Below are positions 10,216 through 20,527 of a stretch of 54,320 nucleotides of DNA, piece by piece. This DNA is from Lentzea indica. GTDB taxonomy: Bacteria; Actinomycetota; Actinomycetes; Mycobacteriales; Pseudonocardiaceae. A program made the translations under genes and the position numbers. The notes beneath the pieces are model-generated. The model did no database searches and had not been told where the DNA came from. It saw nothing but the letters and a program-made list of their open reading frames with translations. Positions within the stretch are counted from its first letter, which is position 1. Each line of letters begins with the position of its first letter. The DNA lies in NCBI RefSeq assembly GCF_012184385.1, contig NZ_VSRL01000038.1, positions 1 to 54,320 on the forward strand, read 5' to 3'.

Positions 10216-12342
10216 ATGTTCGCGAAGTGGGGATCAATCGCATATCGCCGCCGGTGGGTGGTCTTGGTCGCGACCGTACTGCTCGCCGTTCTCGGCGGTG
10301 TGTGGGGCATGGGCGTGTTCGACAAGCTCAGCCAGGGTGGCTACGAGGCTCCTTCCAGCGAAGCGGCGCGGGCCGACAAAGTAGCCGAGGAGGCGTTCGG
10401 GCGGCAGAACGGTGACGTGATCGTCATTTACCGCGGCGATTTCGCGAACCCGCTCGAGCTCAAGAAGGTCGCCGACCACATCAGCGGCTTTCCCAAGGAC
10501 GACGTGCTGCGGGTCAACGGGCCGGTTCCGTCCGACGACAAGCAGCAGGCTCTGGTCGCGATCACGCTGACGAGCGGTGACTCGAACGAGCAGATCAAGT
10601 TGTTCGAGGACATCGAGAAGCAGCTCCCCGTCGAGGGCTTCACCCAACAGGTCGGTGGGCTCGTGCCCACCCAGAAGGCCATCAACGACATGTCGCAGGC
10701 GGACCTGACGCGCGCCGAGATGTTCTCGTTGCCGCTGGTCCTGTTGCTGCTTGTGATCATCTTCGGCGGACTGGTCGCAGCGTCGCTCCCGGTCGTCGTC
10801 GGTGGTCTCTCGATCATGGGTGCGCTCGGCGTGCTGCATGGCGTCGCGATCTTCACCGAGGTCAACTCGTTCGCCGTCAACGTCGCGTCGCTGCTCGGCC
10901 TGGGCATGGCGATCGACTACGGACTGTTCATGGTCGGCCGGTTCCGCGAGGAGCTCGCCACGGGTCGCACGACCGAGCAGGCTGTCGGCCGCACGGTCGC
11001 GAGCGCCGGCCGCACCGTCATGTTCAGCGCGACGCTGCTGGTCATCGCGCTGGCCGGTCTGCTGCTCTTCCCCCACGGCTTCCTGAAGTCCCTCGCGTAC
11101 GGCGGCATGGCGTCGGTCGCGATTGCGGCGCTGGTGTCGTTGACGCTGCTGCCCGCGTTGCTCGGCGCGCTCGGCCACCGGGTCGACAAGCTCGCCATGC
11201 CGTGGCGCAAGAAGGAGCCGAGCGAGCGCGGCTGGCGCCGGCTCAGCGGCAAGGTCATGAAGCGGCCGCTGCTGTTCGCCCTCCCGCTGATCGCCGTGCT
11301 GGTCGCCCTCGGCACGCCCTTCCTGAACGTCCAGTTCGGGCAGGTCACCGAGAAGGTGCTGCCGGAGGGCAACGCCGTGCGCGTGGCCACCGAGAACATC
11401 AACCAGAACTTCTCCGCGCTCTCCAACACCGGTTTCAAGATCGTCGTCAAGGGTGGTGACCAGGCCGCTGTCCAGGACTACCTGGGCAAGGTCAAGGACG
11501 TCACCGGCGTCGGCGAGGTCCAGCCGATGGGCTCGGACAAGGGTGTCACGGCCGCGGCCGCCGGTCTGGAGCACGACGCGCTCAGCGACGAGTCGAAGCA
11601 GGCGCTCAAGGACGTCCGCGCGCTCACGCCTCCGCCGAACTCCGAAGTCCTCGTCGGCGGCAACACCGCCATCGTCAGCGACTCGCTGGACGCCATCGCG
11701 GACGGTCTGCCGTTGATGATCGCTCTGCTGGTCGGTGCCACGCTGATCCTGATGTTCCTGGCCTTCGGCTCGGTCGTGCTGCCGATCAAGGCCGTGCTGA
11801 TGAGCGCGCTGTCGCTGTCGGCGACGTTCGGTGTGCTGGTGTGGGTGTTCCAGGAGGGCCACTTCGCCGACCTGCTCGGCGTCACGCCGGGGCCGCTCGA
11901 GTCCGGCATCGTCGTGCTGATGGCGGCCATCGTGTTCGGTCTGTCGACGGACTACGAGGTGTTCCTGCTCTCGCGGATGGTCGAGGCTCGCAGTCATGGC
12001 GCGACCACCGAGGAGGCGGTGACCACCGGCCTGGCCAAGACCGGCAGGGTGATCACCTCGGCCGCGCTGCTGCTGATCGTGGTGACGGGTGCCTTCGCGT
12101 TCTCGCAGGTCGCGATGATGCGGTTCGTCGGCGTCGGCATGATCCTCGCGCTGGCGCTCGACGCCACGGTCGTCCGCATGCTGCTCGTCCCGGCCGTGCT
12201 CAAGTTGCTCGGCAACGCCGCGTGGTGGTCACCTGGCCCGCTCAAGCGGATCCAGGAGCGCCTCGCGCTTCACGACGAGCCGGTGGACGACTGGGACGAC
12301 GACCTCGACGACGAGCTCCGCAAGCCCGTCGCGGTCGGCTGA
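10216..12342 (+). CDS. MMPL/RND family transporter
   Basis: A 708-residue inner-membrane RND transporter of the MmpL type. The layout is an N-terminal membrane segment (residues 10-30), a large periplasmic loop, a block of five membrane segments starting near residue 175, then a repeat of the same plan in the second half. Characteristic motifs are GLGMAIDYGLFMVGRFREEL in the first half and FGLSTDYEVFLLSRMVEA in the second, which hold the paired Asp-Tyr residues of the proton relay. MmpL proteins export lipids or siderophores; the cargo here is unknown and no MmpS is adjacent. AGGAGG upstream of the ATG at 10216 fixes the start. The acidic tail overlaps the convergent propeller gene. Confidence 0.9.
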   Translation: MFAKWGSIAYRRRWVVLVATVLLAVLGGVWGMGVFDKLSQGGYEAPSSEAARADKVAEEAFGRQNGDVIVIYRGDFANPLELKKVADHISGFPKDDVLRVNGPVPSDDKQQALVAITLTSGDSNEQIKLFEDIEKQLPVEGFTQQVGGLVPTQKAINDMSQADLTRAEMFSLPLVLLLLVIIFGGLVAASLPVVVGGLSIMGALGVLHGVAIFTEVNSFAVNVASLLGLGMAIDYGLFMVGRFREELATGRTTEQAVGRTVASAGRTVMFSATLLVIALAGLLLFPHGFLKSLAYGGMASVAIAALVSLTLLPALLGALGHRVDKLAMPWRKKEPSERGWRRLSGKVMKRPLLFALPLIAVLVALGTPFLNVQFGQVTEKVLPEGNAVRVATENINQNFSALSNTGFKIVVKGGDQAAVQDYLGKVKDVTGVGEVQPMGSDKGVTAAAAGLEHDALSDESKQALKDVRALTPPPNSEVLVGGNTAIVSDSLDAIADGLPLMIALLVGATLILMFLAFGSVVLPIKAVLMSALSLSATFGVLVWVFQEGHFADLLGVTPGPLESGIVVLMAAIVFGLSTDYEVFLLSRMVEARSHGATTEEAVTTGLAKTGRVITSAALLLIVVTGAFAFSQVAMMRFVGVGMILALALDATVVRMLLVPAVLKLLGNAAWWSPGPLKRIQERLALHDEPVDDWDDDLDDELRKPVAVG

Positions 12343-13355
12343 CCGGGAGGGAAGGCGATCATGGCCGCGTCGAACTGGCGCGGCCTCGCCTCCTCCAGCT
12401 CGCCCGACCTCATCAGGTAGGTGGCGAGCACCGCGTTCGAACTGTCCAGCACCGTCGTCGTCGTGCCGGTCGCGAGGAAGACCCTCGGGTCACCCGGCGC
12501 GATGGCGACGCTCGGTGCGTTGATGGGCAAGCGTTCGCGCAACGTCATTGTCGCCGCGTCGACGACTGCGACCGAACTCTCCTTCGGCAGCGTCACGTAG
12601 ACGGTGGCGCCGTCCGGCGTGACGGCGATGCTGCCCGCTCCCCTGCCGACGCTCATCGTGCCGACGACCTGGTTCGTGGTCGTGTCGATCACCGACAGCG
12701 TGCCGGGAGTCTTCTCGCCGAGGCGCATGCTGCTCACGTAGAGGCGCTGGCCGTCCGGTGAGATCGCCAGGTGCTGCGGCAGACCGCCGACCTGCACCGT
12801 CGAGGTCTGGAACGCCGTCGCCGTGTCGATCAGACCGACCGTGCCGTCCTGGGCGTTGGCCACGTAGAGGATCTTGTTGTCCGGGTGGACGGCGAGGCCC
12901 TGCGGCTGGCCGGGCACCCTGACCGCGGCGACCAGGCGGAAGTTCTCCGGGTCCACCACCGCCACGCTGCCGCTGGCCGAGACGTAGAGGCGCTGGCCGT
13001 CCGGGCGCATCGCCGCGTGCGAGAGCTGGACCTGGGTGAAGAGCCTGTCGATGACCGCGCCGGTGTTCGGGTCGACCTCGGTGATCACGCCGGTCCAGCC
13101 GTTGACCACGTAGACACGCCGCCCGTCCGGCGACACGGCGACACCCGTCGCGCGACCCGCCGTGTCTGCGTGCGCGAGCACCGTGCCGTTCGTGGTGTCG
13201 ACAACCTGGACGAGACCTGTCTGTCCCACCACGTACGCGCGCGGGGCCACCGATGCGGAAGAGGTGGTCGTGTAGTCGTGCCGTTGCTCGACACCCATCG
13301 CCGCGATGACCGCTGAGAGCGTTAGAACCGCGGCCACGAGGCGTGGCTTTGCCAT
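12270..13355 (-). CDS. Secreted YVTN-type beta-propeller protein
   Basis: A 361-residue exported protein with an N-terminal hydrophobic segment (MAKPRLVAAVLTLSAVIAAM) and about seven YVTN-type blades. Recurrent units such as VAVSPDGRRVYVVN, LAVHPDNKILYVAN, LAISPDGQRLYVSS and IAVTPDGATVYVT show the blade consensus. Such propellers usually mediate binding outside the membrane. The ATG at 13355 begins the signal peptide. The Ser-rich C-terminal tail is read antisense to the last 73 bases of the mmpL gene, so that tail may be constrained by the other gene. Confidence 0.8.
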   Translation of the reverse strand: MAKPRLVAAVLTLSAVIAAMGVEQRHDYTTTSSASVAPRAYVVGQTGLVQVVDTTNGTVLAHADTAGRATGVAVSPDGRRVYVVNGWTGVITEVDPNTGAVIDRLFTQVQLSHAAMRPDGQRLYVSASGSVAVVDPENFRLVAAVRVPGQPQGLAVHPDNKILYVANAQDGTVGLIDTATAFQTSTVQVGGLPQHLAISPDGQRLYVSSMRLGEKTPGTLSVIDTTTNQVVGTMSVGRGAGSIAVTPDGATVYVTLPKESSVAVVDAATMTLRERLPINAPSVAIAPGDPRVFLATGTTTTVLDSSNAVLATYLMRSGELEEARPRQFDAAMIAFPPGQPTATGLRSSSSRSSSQSSTGSS

Positions 13356-13437
13356 ACGCCCGATGGGACCACTTCTGGGTGCTTTCGATCTACTTCCGTC
13401 ACCCTTCAGAGGGAAATCTTTGCCCGGTCGTAGTACA

Positions 13438-15323
13438 TCAGTGGGATGGAGGTGCGGCTGGTTTGGATTCATATGAATCCGGGGTCTTGGCACTTGCCAC
13501 CAATTTGGCGTAACGGGTGCCAGCGGTCAGCAAGACCAGACCGGCGCCGAGGAACGCCAGCACACGGGCGACGCCGTCGAGCGCGGCCAGGTCGAACGTC
13601 ACCAGCTTCACGACCGCGGCACCGACCAGGATCAGCCCGGAGATCCGCAGCGCCTTGTTGTTGATTCCCTTGACCAGCAAGAACAACGCGGCGATCGTCC
13701 ACGACACGGTGACCACCGAGTGTCCGAAGAGGAATCCGCTCTCGTCCGGCGACACGAGCAACGCCGCGCACAGCACCGCACCCGCCGCGCCGTAGAGCAG
13801 CACGAGTCCGGCGAGAATCCACGGGAACGGGTGCTTCGCCGGCTCGCGCAGCACCTGCATCTTCAGCGCGGCCCACGGCGCGGTGGCCGCGAAGACACCC
13901 AACACGAGAGCCGTGACCAGGCCCGCCGCGTAATCGCCAGAGCCGACGACGATGTACCGCGGCTCCTCCAGCAGCCACGTGAGCGGCACGGCCTGACCGA
14001 TCGTCATCAGGAACCCGACGGCGCCGAACACGATCGACCCGACCAGAGCGCTCTTCTTGTTGAGCCGTGCCGCGAGGAACGCCAGCAGCACCGCCTCTGC
14101 CAGCACGATCGCGGTGCGCACGTTGCCGTCGAGCGCGATCACCGTGGTCTGGAACAACGCGAGCATGCCCGTCGCACCGGCTGCCGTCGTGAACGCCTTC
14201 GGCAGGTCGGGGACCATCCAGATCGCCAGCAGCACCGCGGCCACCGCACCGGCGAGCGCGGACGCGGCAGGCTTCTCCAGCAGCGTGGTCGCGAACATCG
14301 CCGCCAGCGGTGAGCCCGCGACCAGTGCGATCGCGACGATGTCGTCCGGCCGCTTCCTGATCGTCAGCAGTGCGACCGCGATGCCGACGACGGTCGTGGC
14401 CGCGGCGACCCCGACCACGGTCCACTCGTAGTCGCGCGGGATCGCGTTGGCGGTCGTGAGCAGTGAGGCGAAGATCGGCGGGAAGCCGCCGGCGATCGCG
14501 AGACCCGGCCAGTTGCGCTGGATCTGGACCGGCGTGCTGGCCATCTTCAGCACCAGCAGGAACCCGACCAGCAGGACGGTGAAGCCCTCGGTCAACACTG
14601 GCGAGCAGATGGCGCACGCTGCGACAACGCCGACCGCGAGCGTTTGCGAGTCCCACCGCAGCGCGAGCACGACACCGGTCGCCGCGACCCCGAGACCGAC
14701 GACAAGCCCGACGCCAGGAGGCAGGTACTCGTAGAGGCTGGTCGCGGCGATGACGTCGAGGTAGAGACCCGCGAAACCGGTGGCGGCCAGTGCGAACGCC
14801 CCCGTGCGCCGGCCGGGTTGCGGTGCAGCCAGATGCCGATGCCGACCAGCGCGCCGCTGAAGACCGCGCCGCCGATGACGCGCGGCATCGGGCCGAGCCA
14901 GCCGCGCTGGATGGCGAGGATCAGCAGCAGCACGAAGCCGAGCACGGTGATCGCGCCACCGACCCAGGCCAGCAGCTTCGAACCGGCGCCGTCCTTGCCG
15001 AGCTTCTCGAACAGGGTCTCGCGCGGTTGCGGCGCCGGCGCCGGCCACGGCTGCGGTGCCTGCGGCCACTGCTGCTGGTGCTGCTGCGGTGGCGGTTGGG
15101 GGAACGGCTGCTGAGGGGCCTGCTGCGACCAGGGGTTGGGTGCCGGGACCGGCACCGAGACCGGCGCGTGAGGAGCCGGCGGCGGCACGACGACCTCGGC
15201 CGTCGCCACGGAGGCCGACTGCTGCTCCCGCATCTCCGAGCTGATCGTGACCAGCCGTTGCCCGATGGCCGCGAGCTCCAGCGCGAGGCGCTGGTCGTAC
15301 CCGAGGCGGTCCTGTCCGTTCAT
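13438..15323 (-). CDS. DUF2339 multi-pass membrane protein (frame broken near 14812)
   Basis: The protein begins at the ATG at 15323 with a hydrophilic head, a Pro/Gln-rich linker (residues ~50-100) and then about twenty hydrophobic segments running to the stop at 13438. This is the plan of DUF2339 proteins, whose role is unknown. The frame used up to the IWLHRNPAG segment changes to one reading GAFALAATGFAGLYLD at about 14808-14816, consistent with one missing base in a GGCCGG run. Both halves are otherwise intact and clearly continuous, so a sequencing error or recent indel is likely. It is divergent from lacI. Confidence 0.72.
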
Positions 15324-15379
15324 GACATCAGGGTGAGGCAGGACACGCCCGGTGACATCCGTACACCTACTCAGTCGGC

Positions 15380-15408
15380 TTGACTACATAGGCGTGTAAT
15401 CGATTAAC
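15380..15408 (+). promoter_or_regulatory. LacI-type operator and promoter of the ribose operon
   Basis: TAATCGATTA (15397-15406) is a perfect palindrome with the CG centre typical of LacI-family operators. A TTGACT at 15380-15385 could be the -35 box, with the operator covering the -10 region. The lacI GTG at 15418 is so close that the mRNA may be leaderless. This suggests autoregulation. Confidence 0.65.
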
Positions 15409-15417
15409 TTCTGCCCC

Positions 15418-16393
15418 GTGACGACCATGAAGGACGTCGCGCAGCACGCCGGCGTCTCCACGGCCACCGTGTCGCGCGTGCTCAACGGCCATGCCGCGCC
15501 GACTCCCGAGACCCGCGAGCGGGTGCTCGCCGCGATCGACGAGCTCGGCTACCGGCCCAACGCCCTGGCGCGATCCCTCAGGACCACCAGCACTCAGACC
15601 CTCGGTCTGGTCATCAGCGATCTGCTGAACCCGTTCTTCGCCGAGATCGCCAGAGCGGTCGAGGACGAAGCCCGGTCACACGGCTACTGCGTCGTGATCG
15701 GGAACGCCGACGAGAGCGCCGAGCAGGAGGCGACGTACGTGCGCACCCTGCTCGACCGCCGGGTGGACGGCCTCCTGCTGTGCCCCGCGACCGACGACCC
15801 GAGCCTGGTTCGCGAAGTGAGCGCAGGCGGCGTTCCGCTCGTCCTGCTCGACCGGACGGTCAGGGGCGCCACATGCCCCGTCGTCCGCGCCGACGGCAGC
15901 GAGGCATTGACCGACGCTCGCCCGGCGGCTCGTCGGCGCCGGCCACACCCGCATCGGCGTGATCGCGGGCCCGCCGGACACCTCCACCGGGAGAGAACGC
16001 AGCGACGTGTTCACCGCGGCCCTCGGCGACCGCGCGCAGGTCGTGCACGGCGACTTCCGGCAGGAGAGCGGCAGTCAGGCCGCCGCCAAGCTGATCGACG
16101 ACGGCGCCACCGCGCTGGTCGCGATGGACAACCTGATGGGCCTCGGGGCGCTGGGCGAGATCAAGGCACGTGGCCTGCAGATTCCGCACGACATCGCGCT
16201 CGCGGTGTTCGACGACCAGCCGTGGTTCCCGCTGCTCGACCCGCCGATCACCGTCATCGCGCAGCCGACCGTGGAGATGGGGCGTGCGGCCGCGCGCAGC
16301 CTGCTGGCCCTCATCAACGGTCAGCAGCCCGAGGACGTGCAGCTGGCCGCGAAGCTCGTTCTTCGTGGCTCGTGCGGGGAGGCCGAGCTGTGA
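15418..16393 (+). CDS. rbsR: LacI family regulator of the ribose operon (frame broken near 15916)
   Basis: The N-terminus MKDVAQHAGVSTATVSRVLN is a textbook LacI HTH with hinge helix (NALARSLRTT). The periplasmic-binding-like effector domain follows (GLVISDLLNPFFAEIARAVE). At about 15916 an extra G shifts the frame: expected residues LARRLVGAGHTRIGVIAGPP and the remaining C-terminal lobe (ALVAMDNLMGLGALGEI, then LAVFDDQPWFPLLDPPIT) continue in the next frame to the TGA at 16393. The stop overlaps the GTG of rbsA. As the first gene of a ribose-type operon it probably represses its own cluster. The symbol is assigned by context. Confidence 0.78.
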
Positions 16394-17799
16394 GTGCCCT
16401 CATCACCGCTCGTGGGATCACCAAGCACTTCGGCGCCACCAAGGCGTTGGACGGTGTCGACCTCGACATCAACGCGGGCGAGGTCCACGTCCTGCTCGGC
16501 GAGAACGGCGCGGGCAAGTCCACATTGGTCAAGGTCCTCGCGGGCATCCACAGCCACGACGCGGGCACGATCGAGGGCAAGGCGAGCCTCGCCGTCATCC
16601 ACCAGGAACTTGCGCTCGTCCCCGAGCTGAGCGTCGCGGAGAACCTGTTCCTGAACCGGTTGCCGCGCAGGTACGGCTTCGTCGACCGCGCCGCGATGCG
16701 CCGCCGTGCCCCGAAGCTGCTCGAACGGGTCGGTCTCCACGTCGACCCGAACGCCAAGGTCAAGGACCTCGGCATCGCCCAGCAGCAGATGATCGAGATC
16801 GCTCGCGCGCTCGACAAGAACGCGGGCGTGCTGATCCTCGACGAGCCGACCGCTGTCCTCACCGACACCGAGACAAACCGGCTGCTGCAGATCATGGCTC
16901 AGCTGCGCAAGAACGGCGTCGGCCTGGTCTTCATCACCCACCACCTGGACGAGATCCAGCGCATCGCCGACCGCATCACGGTCCTGCGCGACGGGCGGAG
17001 CGTCGGCGTCCTCGGGCCTGGCGTCACGACCCAGCACATGATCGAGCTGATGGTCGGCCGCTCGATCGAGGAGCAGTACCCGCGTGACCGGAAACGCCGC
17101 GGCAAGCCGTTGCTCCAGATCCGCAACCTCACTCGGCGCGGTGTGTTCCGCGACATCAGCATCGACGTGCGCGCAGGCGAGGTGGTCGGCATCGCCGGTC
17201 TGGTCGGCGCTGGCCGCACCGAGCTCGCACGGGCGGCGTTCGGTGTGGACGGCTACGACCACGGCACGGTCGAGGTCGACGGGAAACCGTTGCCTCGCAA
17301 CAACGTCCAGGCCGCCATCAGGGCAGGGCTCGGCCTGGTCCCCGAAGACCGCAAGGGCCAGGGCCTGGTGCTGACCGCGACCGTCGGGGAGAACCTCGAA
17401 CTGGTGACGCTGCAGAACCGCGACCGGAAGCGCCTGCACGACATCGCGGGCAAGCTCCGGATCAAGGGCCGCGTCGAGCAGCCGGTGAAGGAGCTGTCCG
17501 GCGGCAACCAGCAGAAGGTCGTCATCGGCAAGTGGCTGCTGGCCGACCCGAAGGTGCTGATCCTCGACGAGCCCACGCGCGGCGTCGACGTCGGCGCCAA
17601 GGTCGAGATCTACGAGCTCATCAACCGCATGACCGCGCAGGGCAGGGCCGTGCTGCTCGTGTCCAGCGACCTGCCCGAGGTGATCGGGATGAGCGACCGC
17701 GTCGTCGTGATGGCGCACGGCCGTGTGGCCGGTGAGCTGCCCAAGGGCGCGACCCAAGACCAGGTGATGGCACTCGCCGTGCAGGAGATCTCCGCATGA
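16390..17799 (+). CDS. rbsA: Ribose/simple-sugar ABC transporter ATPase (two ABC domains)
   Basis: A 469-residue cytoplasmic ATPase with two fused ABC cassettes, as in RbsA/MglA/XylG. The first cassette has Walker A GENGAGKST and Walker B LILDEPTAVL with a slightly unusual signature region (DLGIAQQQMIEIARAL). The second has the degenerate P-loop GLVGAGRTEL typical of the family, signature LSGGNQQKVVIGKWL and LILDEPTRGVDVG. The GTG at 16390 overlaps the lacI stop and the TGA overlaps the rbsC ATG, so the operon is translationally coupled. Sugar specificity is inferred from the ribokinase at the end of the operon. Confidence 0.92.
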   Translation: MSALITARGITKHFGATKALDGVDLDINAGEVHVLLGENGAGKSTLVKVLAGIHSHDAGTIEGKASLAVIHQELALVPELSVAENLFLNRLPRRYGFVDRAAMRRRAPKLLERVGLHVDPNAKVKDLGIAQQQMIEIARALDKNAGVLILDEPTAVLTDTETNRLLQIMAQLRKNGVGLVFITHHLDEIQRIADRITVLRDGRSVGVLGPGVTTQHMIELMVGRSIEEQYPRDRKRRGKPLLQIRNLTRRGVFRDISIDVRAGEVVGIAGLVGAGRTELARAAFGVDGYDHGTVEVDGKPLPRNNVQAAIRAGLGLVPEDRKGQGLVLTATVGENLELVTLQNRDRKRLHDIAGKLRIKGRVEQPVKELSGGNQQKVVIGKWLLADPKVLILDEPTRGVDVGAKVEIYELINRMTAQGRAVLLVSSDLPEVIGMSDRVVVMAHGRVAGELPKGATQDQVMALAVQEISA

Positions 17800-18700
17800 C
17801 CACGATCAGCATCCGCAAGTACGCGAGTGAGAACGGAGCGCTGGCAGGGCTTCTCGTTCTCGCCCTGGTGCTCGCGCTCGCGAACCCGGCGTTCCTCACC
17901 GCGCAGAACCTGCTCAACGTCGGCGTGCAGGCCGCGGTCATCGCGATCATGGCGTCGGCATGACGTTCGTGATCATCACCGGTGGCATCGACCTGTCGGT
18001 GGGCAGCATCGCCGCGCTGGCCGCCATGGTCGGTGCGCTGACCGCCGGGCCGGTCGGCCTCGTCGTCGGTGCCGTTTGCGGTCTCGTCAACGGCGCGTTG
18101 GTCAGCTACGGCAAGCTGCCTGCGTTCATCGCGACGCTCGCCATGCTGAGCGTCGCCCGCGGTCTCACGCTGGTGATCTCGGAAGGTCAGCCGCACGAGA
18201 CCGACGCCGCCGTCACGTTCCTCGGCTCGAACCTCGCGCCGATGGTTCCGTTGCCGCTGCTGCTGATGCTGGCGTTCTTCGGCATCACCGGCCTGATCCT
18301 CACCCGCACCAACCTCGGCCGCCGCATGTACGCGATCGGCGGCAACGAGGAGGCGGCGAAGCTCAGCGGCATCGACGTCCGGAAGCAGAAGCTCTGGATT
18401 TATGCGCTAAGTGGCCTGTTCGCCGCCGCCGCGGGCCTCGTGCTCGCGGGACGGCTCGGGTCAGCCGGTCCGCAGGCAGCGGCCGGCTACGAGCTCGACG
18501 CCATCGCCGCGGTCGTCATCGGCGGTGCGTCGTTGTCCGGTGGCGTTGGCCGCGCCACCGGGACGTTGGTCGGCGCACTTGTGCTCGCCGTCCTGCGCAA
18601 CGGCCTCAACCTGCTGCAAGTGCCGCCGTTCTGGCAGCAGGTCGTCATCGGCGCGGTGATCGCTCTTGCCGCGTTGCTCGACTCACTTCGCCGTCGCTGA
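17796..18700 (+). CDS. rbsC: Ribose-type ABC transporter permease (frame broken near 17954)
   Basis: The ATG at 17796 overlaps the rbsA stop. The first ~55 residues (ending NVGVQAAVIAIMA) match the N-terminus of RbsC-type permeases, but the frame stops at the TGA at 17959. The expected continuation, GMTFVIITGGIDLSVGSIAA, is intact one frame over, and the protein then runs through about eight membrane segments to 18700, including IGGASLSGGVGRATGTLVGA typical of the family. A single missing base at about 17953-17956 restores one 300-residue permease. It forms the membrane channel with RbsA and RbsB. Confidence 0.8.
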
Positions 18701-18731
18701 GAAAACCCGCAACAGGTAAAGGAAGACACCA

Positions 18732-19649
18732 ATGAAGGTGACCCGACGGATCGCGCTGACGCTCGGTGCTGCAGCTTTGCTGGCGACCGGGTGCAGCGGA
18801 ACTGGGGCGTCCGGAGGAAGCGGCCTCACCATCGGCCTCGCGGTGTCCACTTTGAACAACCCGTTCTTCGTGGAGCTGCAGCAGGGCGCGCAGGCGATGG
18901 CGGACCAGCTCGGCGCCAAGCTGACCGTGGTCGACGCGCAGAACGACGCGACGAACCAGGTCAACCAGGTGCAGGCGCTGGTGACCCAGGGCGTCAAGGC
19001 GATCATCCTGAACCCGGTCGACTCCAAGCAGTCCGCGCCCGCGGCGAAGGCCGCCGAGATGGCGAACATCCCGCTGATCTCGGTCGACCGCTCGGTCGAG
19101 GGCAAGGTCGCCGCCGAGGTCGCCTCGAACAACGTGTCGGGCGGCAGCCTCGCGGCCATCGAGCTGGGCCGTGCCACGTCCGGTGACGTCGCGCACCTCA
19201 AGGGCATCTCCGGCGCGTCGGCGTCCCGTGACCGCGGCCAGGGCTTCGAGCAGGGCCTGAACAGCGGCAACATCAAGGTCGTCGCCACCGCCGTCGCGGA
19301 CTTCGACCGCGCCAAGGCCCTCAACGAGACCACGAACCTGCTGCAGGGCCGCCCGAACATCAAGGGCATCTTCGCCGAGAACGACGAGATGGCGCTCGGT
19401 GCGATCAAGGCCCTCGGCGCGCGTGCGGGCAAGGACGTCATGGTCGTCGGCTTCGACGGCACGCCGGACGGCCTGAAGGCGATCCAGGACGGCACGCTCG
19501 TCGCCACCATCGCGCAGCAGCCGAAGCTGCTCGGCTCGAAGGCCGTCGAGCAGGCGGTCAAGGCGTCGAAGGGCGAGGCCGTTCAGCAGGTCGTGGACGT
19601 CGAGGTCAAGGTCATCACGAAGCAGAACGTGGCAGAGTTCATCAAGTGA
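18732..19649 (+). CDS. rbsB: Ribose-type substrate-binding lipoprotein
   Basis: A 305-residue periplasmic-binding-family protein. The signal peptide ends in a lipobox (LLATGC, Cys at about residue 23), so the mature protein is lipid-anchored outside the membrane. The binding fold follows (TIGLAVSTLNNPFFVELQQG, then ILNPVDSKQ and the second-lobe FAENDEMALGAIKAL and VVGFDGTPDGL segments), matching the RbsB/pentose subgroup. AAAGGAAG precedes the ATG. It delivers sugar to RbsC. Confidence 0.92.
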   Translation: MKVTRRIALTLGAAALLATGCSGTGASGGSGLTIGLAVSTLNNPFFVELQQGAQAMADQLGAKLTVVDAQNDATNQVNQVQALVTQGVKAIILNPVDSKQSAPAAKAAEMANIPLISVDRSVEGKVAAEVASNNVSGGSLAAIELGRATSGDVAHLKGISGASASRDRGQGFEQGLNSGNIKVVATAVADFDRAKALNETTNLLQGRPNIKGIFAENDEMALGAIKALGARAGKDVMVVGFDGTPDGLKAIQDGTLVATIAQQPKLLGSKAVEQAVKASKGEAVQQVVDVEVKVITKQNVAEFIK

Positions 19650-20527
19650 CGAAGACTCTGCTTGTCCTCGGGTCCGCCAACGCCGACCTCGTGGTCGAGG
19701 TCGGCAGGCGGCCCGCCGGCGGTGAGACGGTGCTCGGCGGTGACACCGTCGTGCTGCCCGGTGGCAAGGGCGCGAACACCGCCGTTGCCGCCGCTCGCGT
19801 CGGTGCTTCCGTTGCACTCGTTGGTGCTGTTGGAAGTGACGGGTACGGCTCGCTGCTGCGGGAGTCGCTGGAGTCGTCCGGTGTCGACACGTCGCTGGTG
19901 AAGACTTCCGCGCGGCCGACCGGGATCGCGTACATCACCGTGACGCCGGACGGCGAGAACTCCATCGTCGTTTCCCCTGGCGCCAACGCGGACGTGTCAC
20001 CGTCCGATGTGGACGCCATCTCGTTCGACGGCGCCGACGTGCTGACGTGCTCGCTGGAAGTGCCGCTGGAGACGGTGATCCACGCGATCGACGTCGCTTC
20101 GAAGGCGGGTGTCCGGCCGGTGCTGAACCTGTCACCGGTCGCCGACCTGCCCGCGGCGACTTTGAAGCAGCTCAACGTGCTCATCGTGAACGAGCACGAA
20201 GCCGCGCAGCTCGTCGGTTCTGACTGGCGTGATCTGCTCAAGCTCGGCCCGGCCTCGGCGATCGTCACCTTGGGTTCGCGTGGCGCGGCTGTCGTGGCAC
20301 AGGCCGGTGTCGTCGAGGTGCCGTCGATCGAGGTCGACGAGGTCGTCGACACGACAGGTGCCGGTGACGCGTTCGCCGGTGCGTTGGCTGCGCGGCTGAC
20401 CGAGGGCGACAACATCGTCAAGGCAGCCAGGTACGCCGTGAAGGTCGCCGCCCTGTCCGTCACGAAGGCGGGCGCGCAGCCGTCCTACCCGACCGCAGCC
20501 GAGGTCAGCTCGCCAGCGGTGGGGTGA
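19646..20527 (+). CDS. rbsK: Ribokinase (PfkB family)
   Basis: A 293-residue PfkB-family sugar kinase that phosphorylates ribose at O5 in the cytoplasm. Family signature 1 is present as GGKGANTAVAAARVGA near residue 35, and signature 2 as DTTGAGDAFAGALAARL near residue 235, whose GAGD holds the catalytic Asp. The GTG at 19646 overlaps the rbsB stop, completing the operon lacI-rbsA-rbsC-rbsB-rbsK. No rbsD is visible. The last 23 bases overlap the end of the convergent lipoprotein gene. Confidence 0.93.
   Translation: MTKTLLVLGSANADLVVEVGRRPAGGETVLGGDTVVLPGGKGANTAVAAARVGASVALVGAVGSDGYGSLLRESLESSGVDTSLVKTSARPTGIAYITVTPDGENSIVVSPGANADVSPSDVDAISFDGADVLTCSLEVPLETVIHAIDVASKAGVRPVLNLSPVADLPAATLKQLNVLIVNEHEAAQLVGSDWRDLLKLGPASAIVTLGSRGAAVVAQAGVVEVPSIEVDEVVDTTGAGDAFAGALAARLTEGDNIVKAARYAVKVAALSVTKAGAQPSYPTAAEVSSPAVG

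Noticed and set aside
10216-12342. An antibiotic or siderophore export locus around mmpL
   Set aside because: No biosynthetic genes, MmpS or lipid-assembly genes are adjacent, so the cargo cannot be assigned.
15418-17799. A single 793-residue LacI-ABC fusion protein
   Set aside because: The long frame joins the LacI start to the ATPase only through a shifted, Arg/Pro-rich stretch. The true LacI C-terminus lies in another frame, and the ATPase has its own GTG at 16390.
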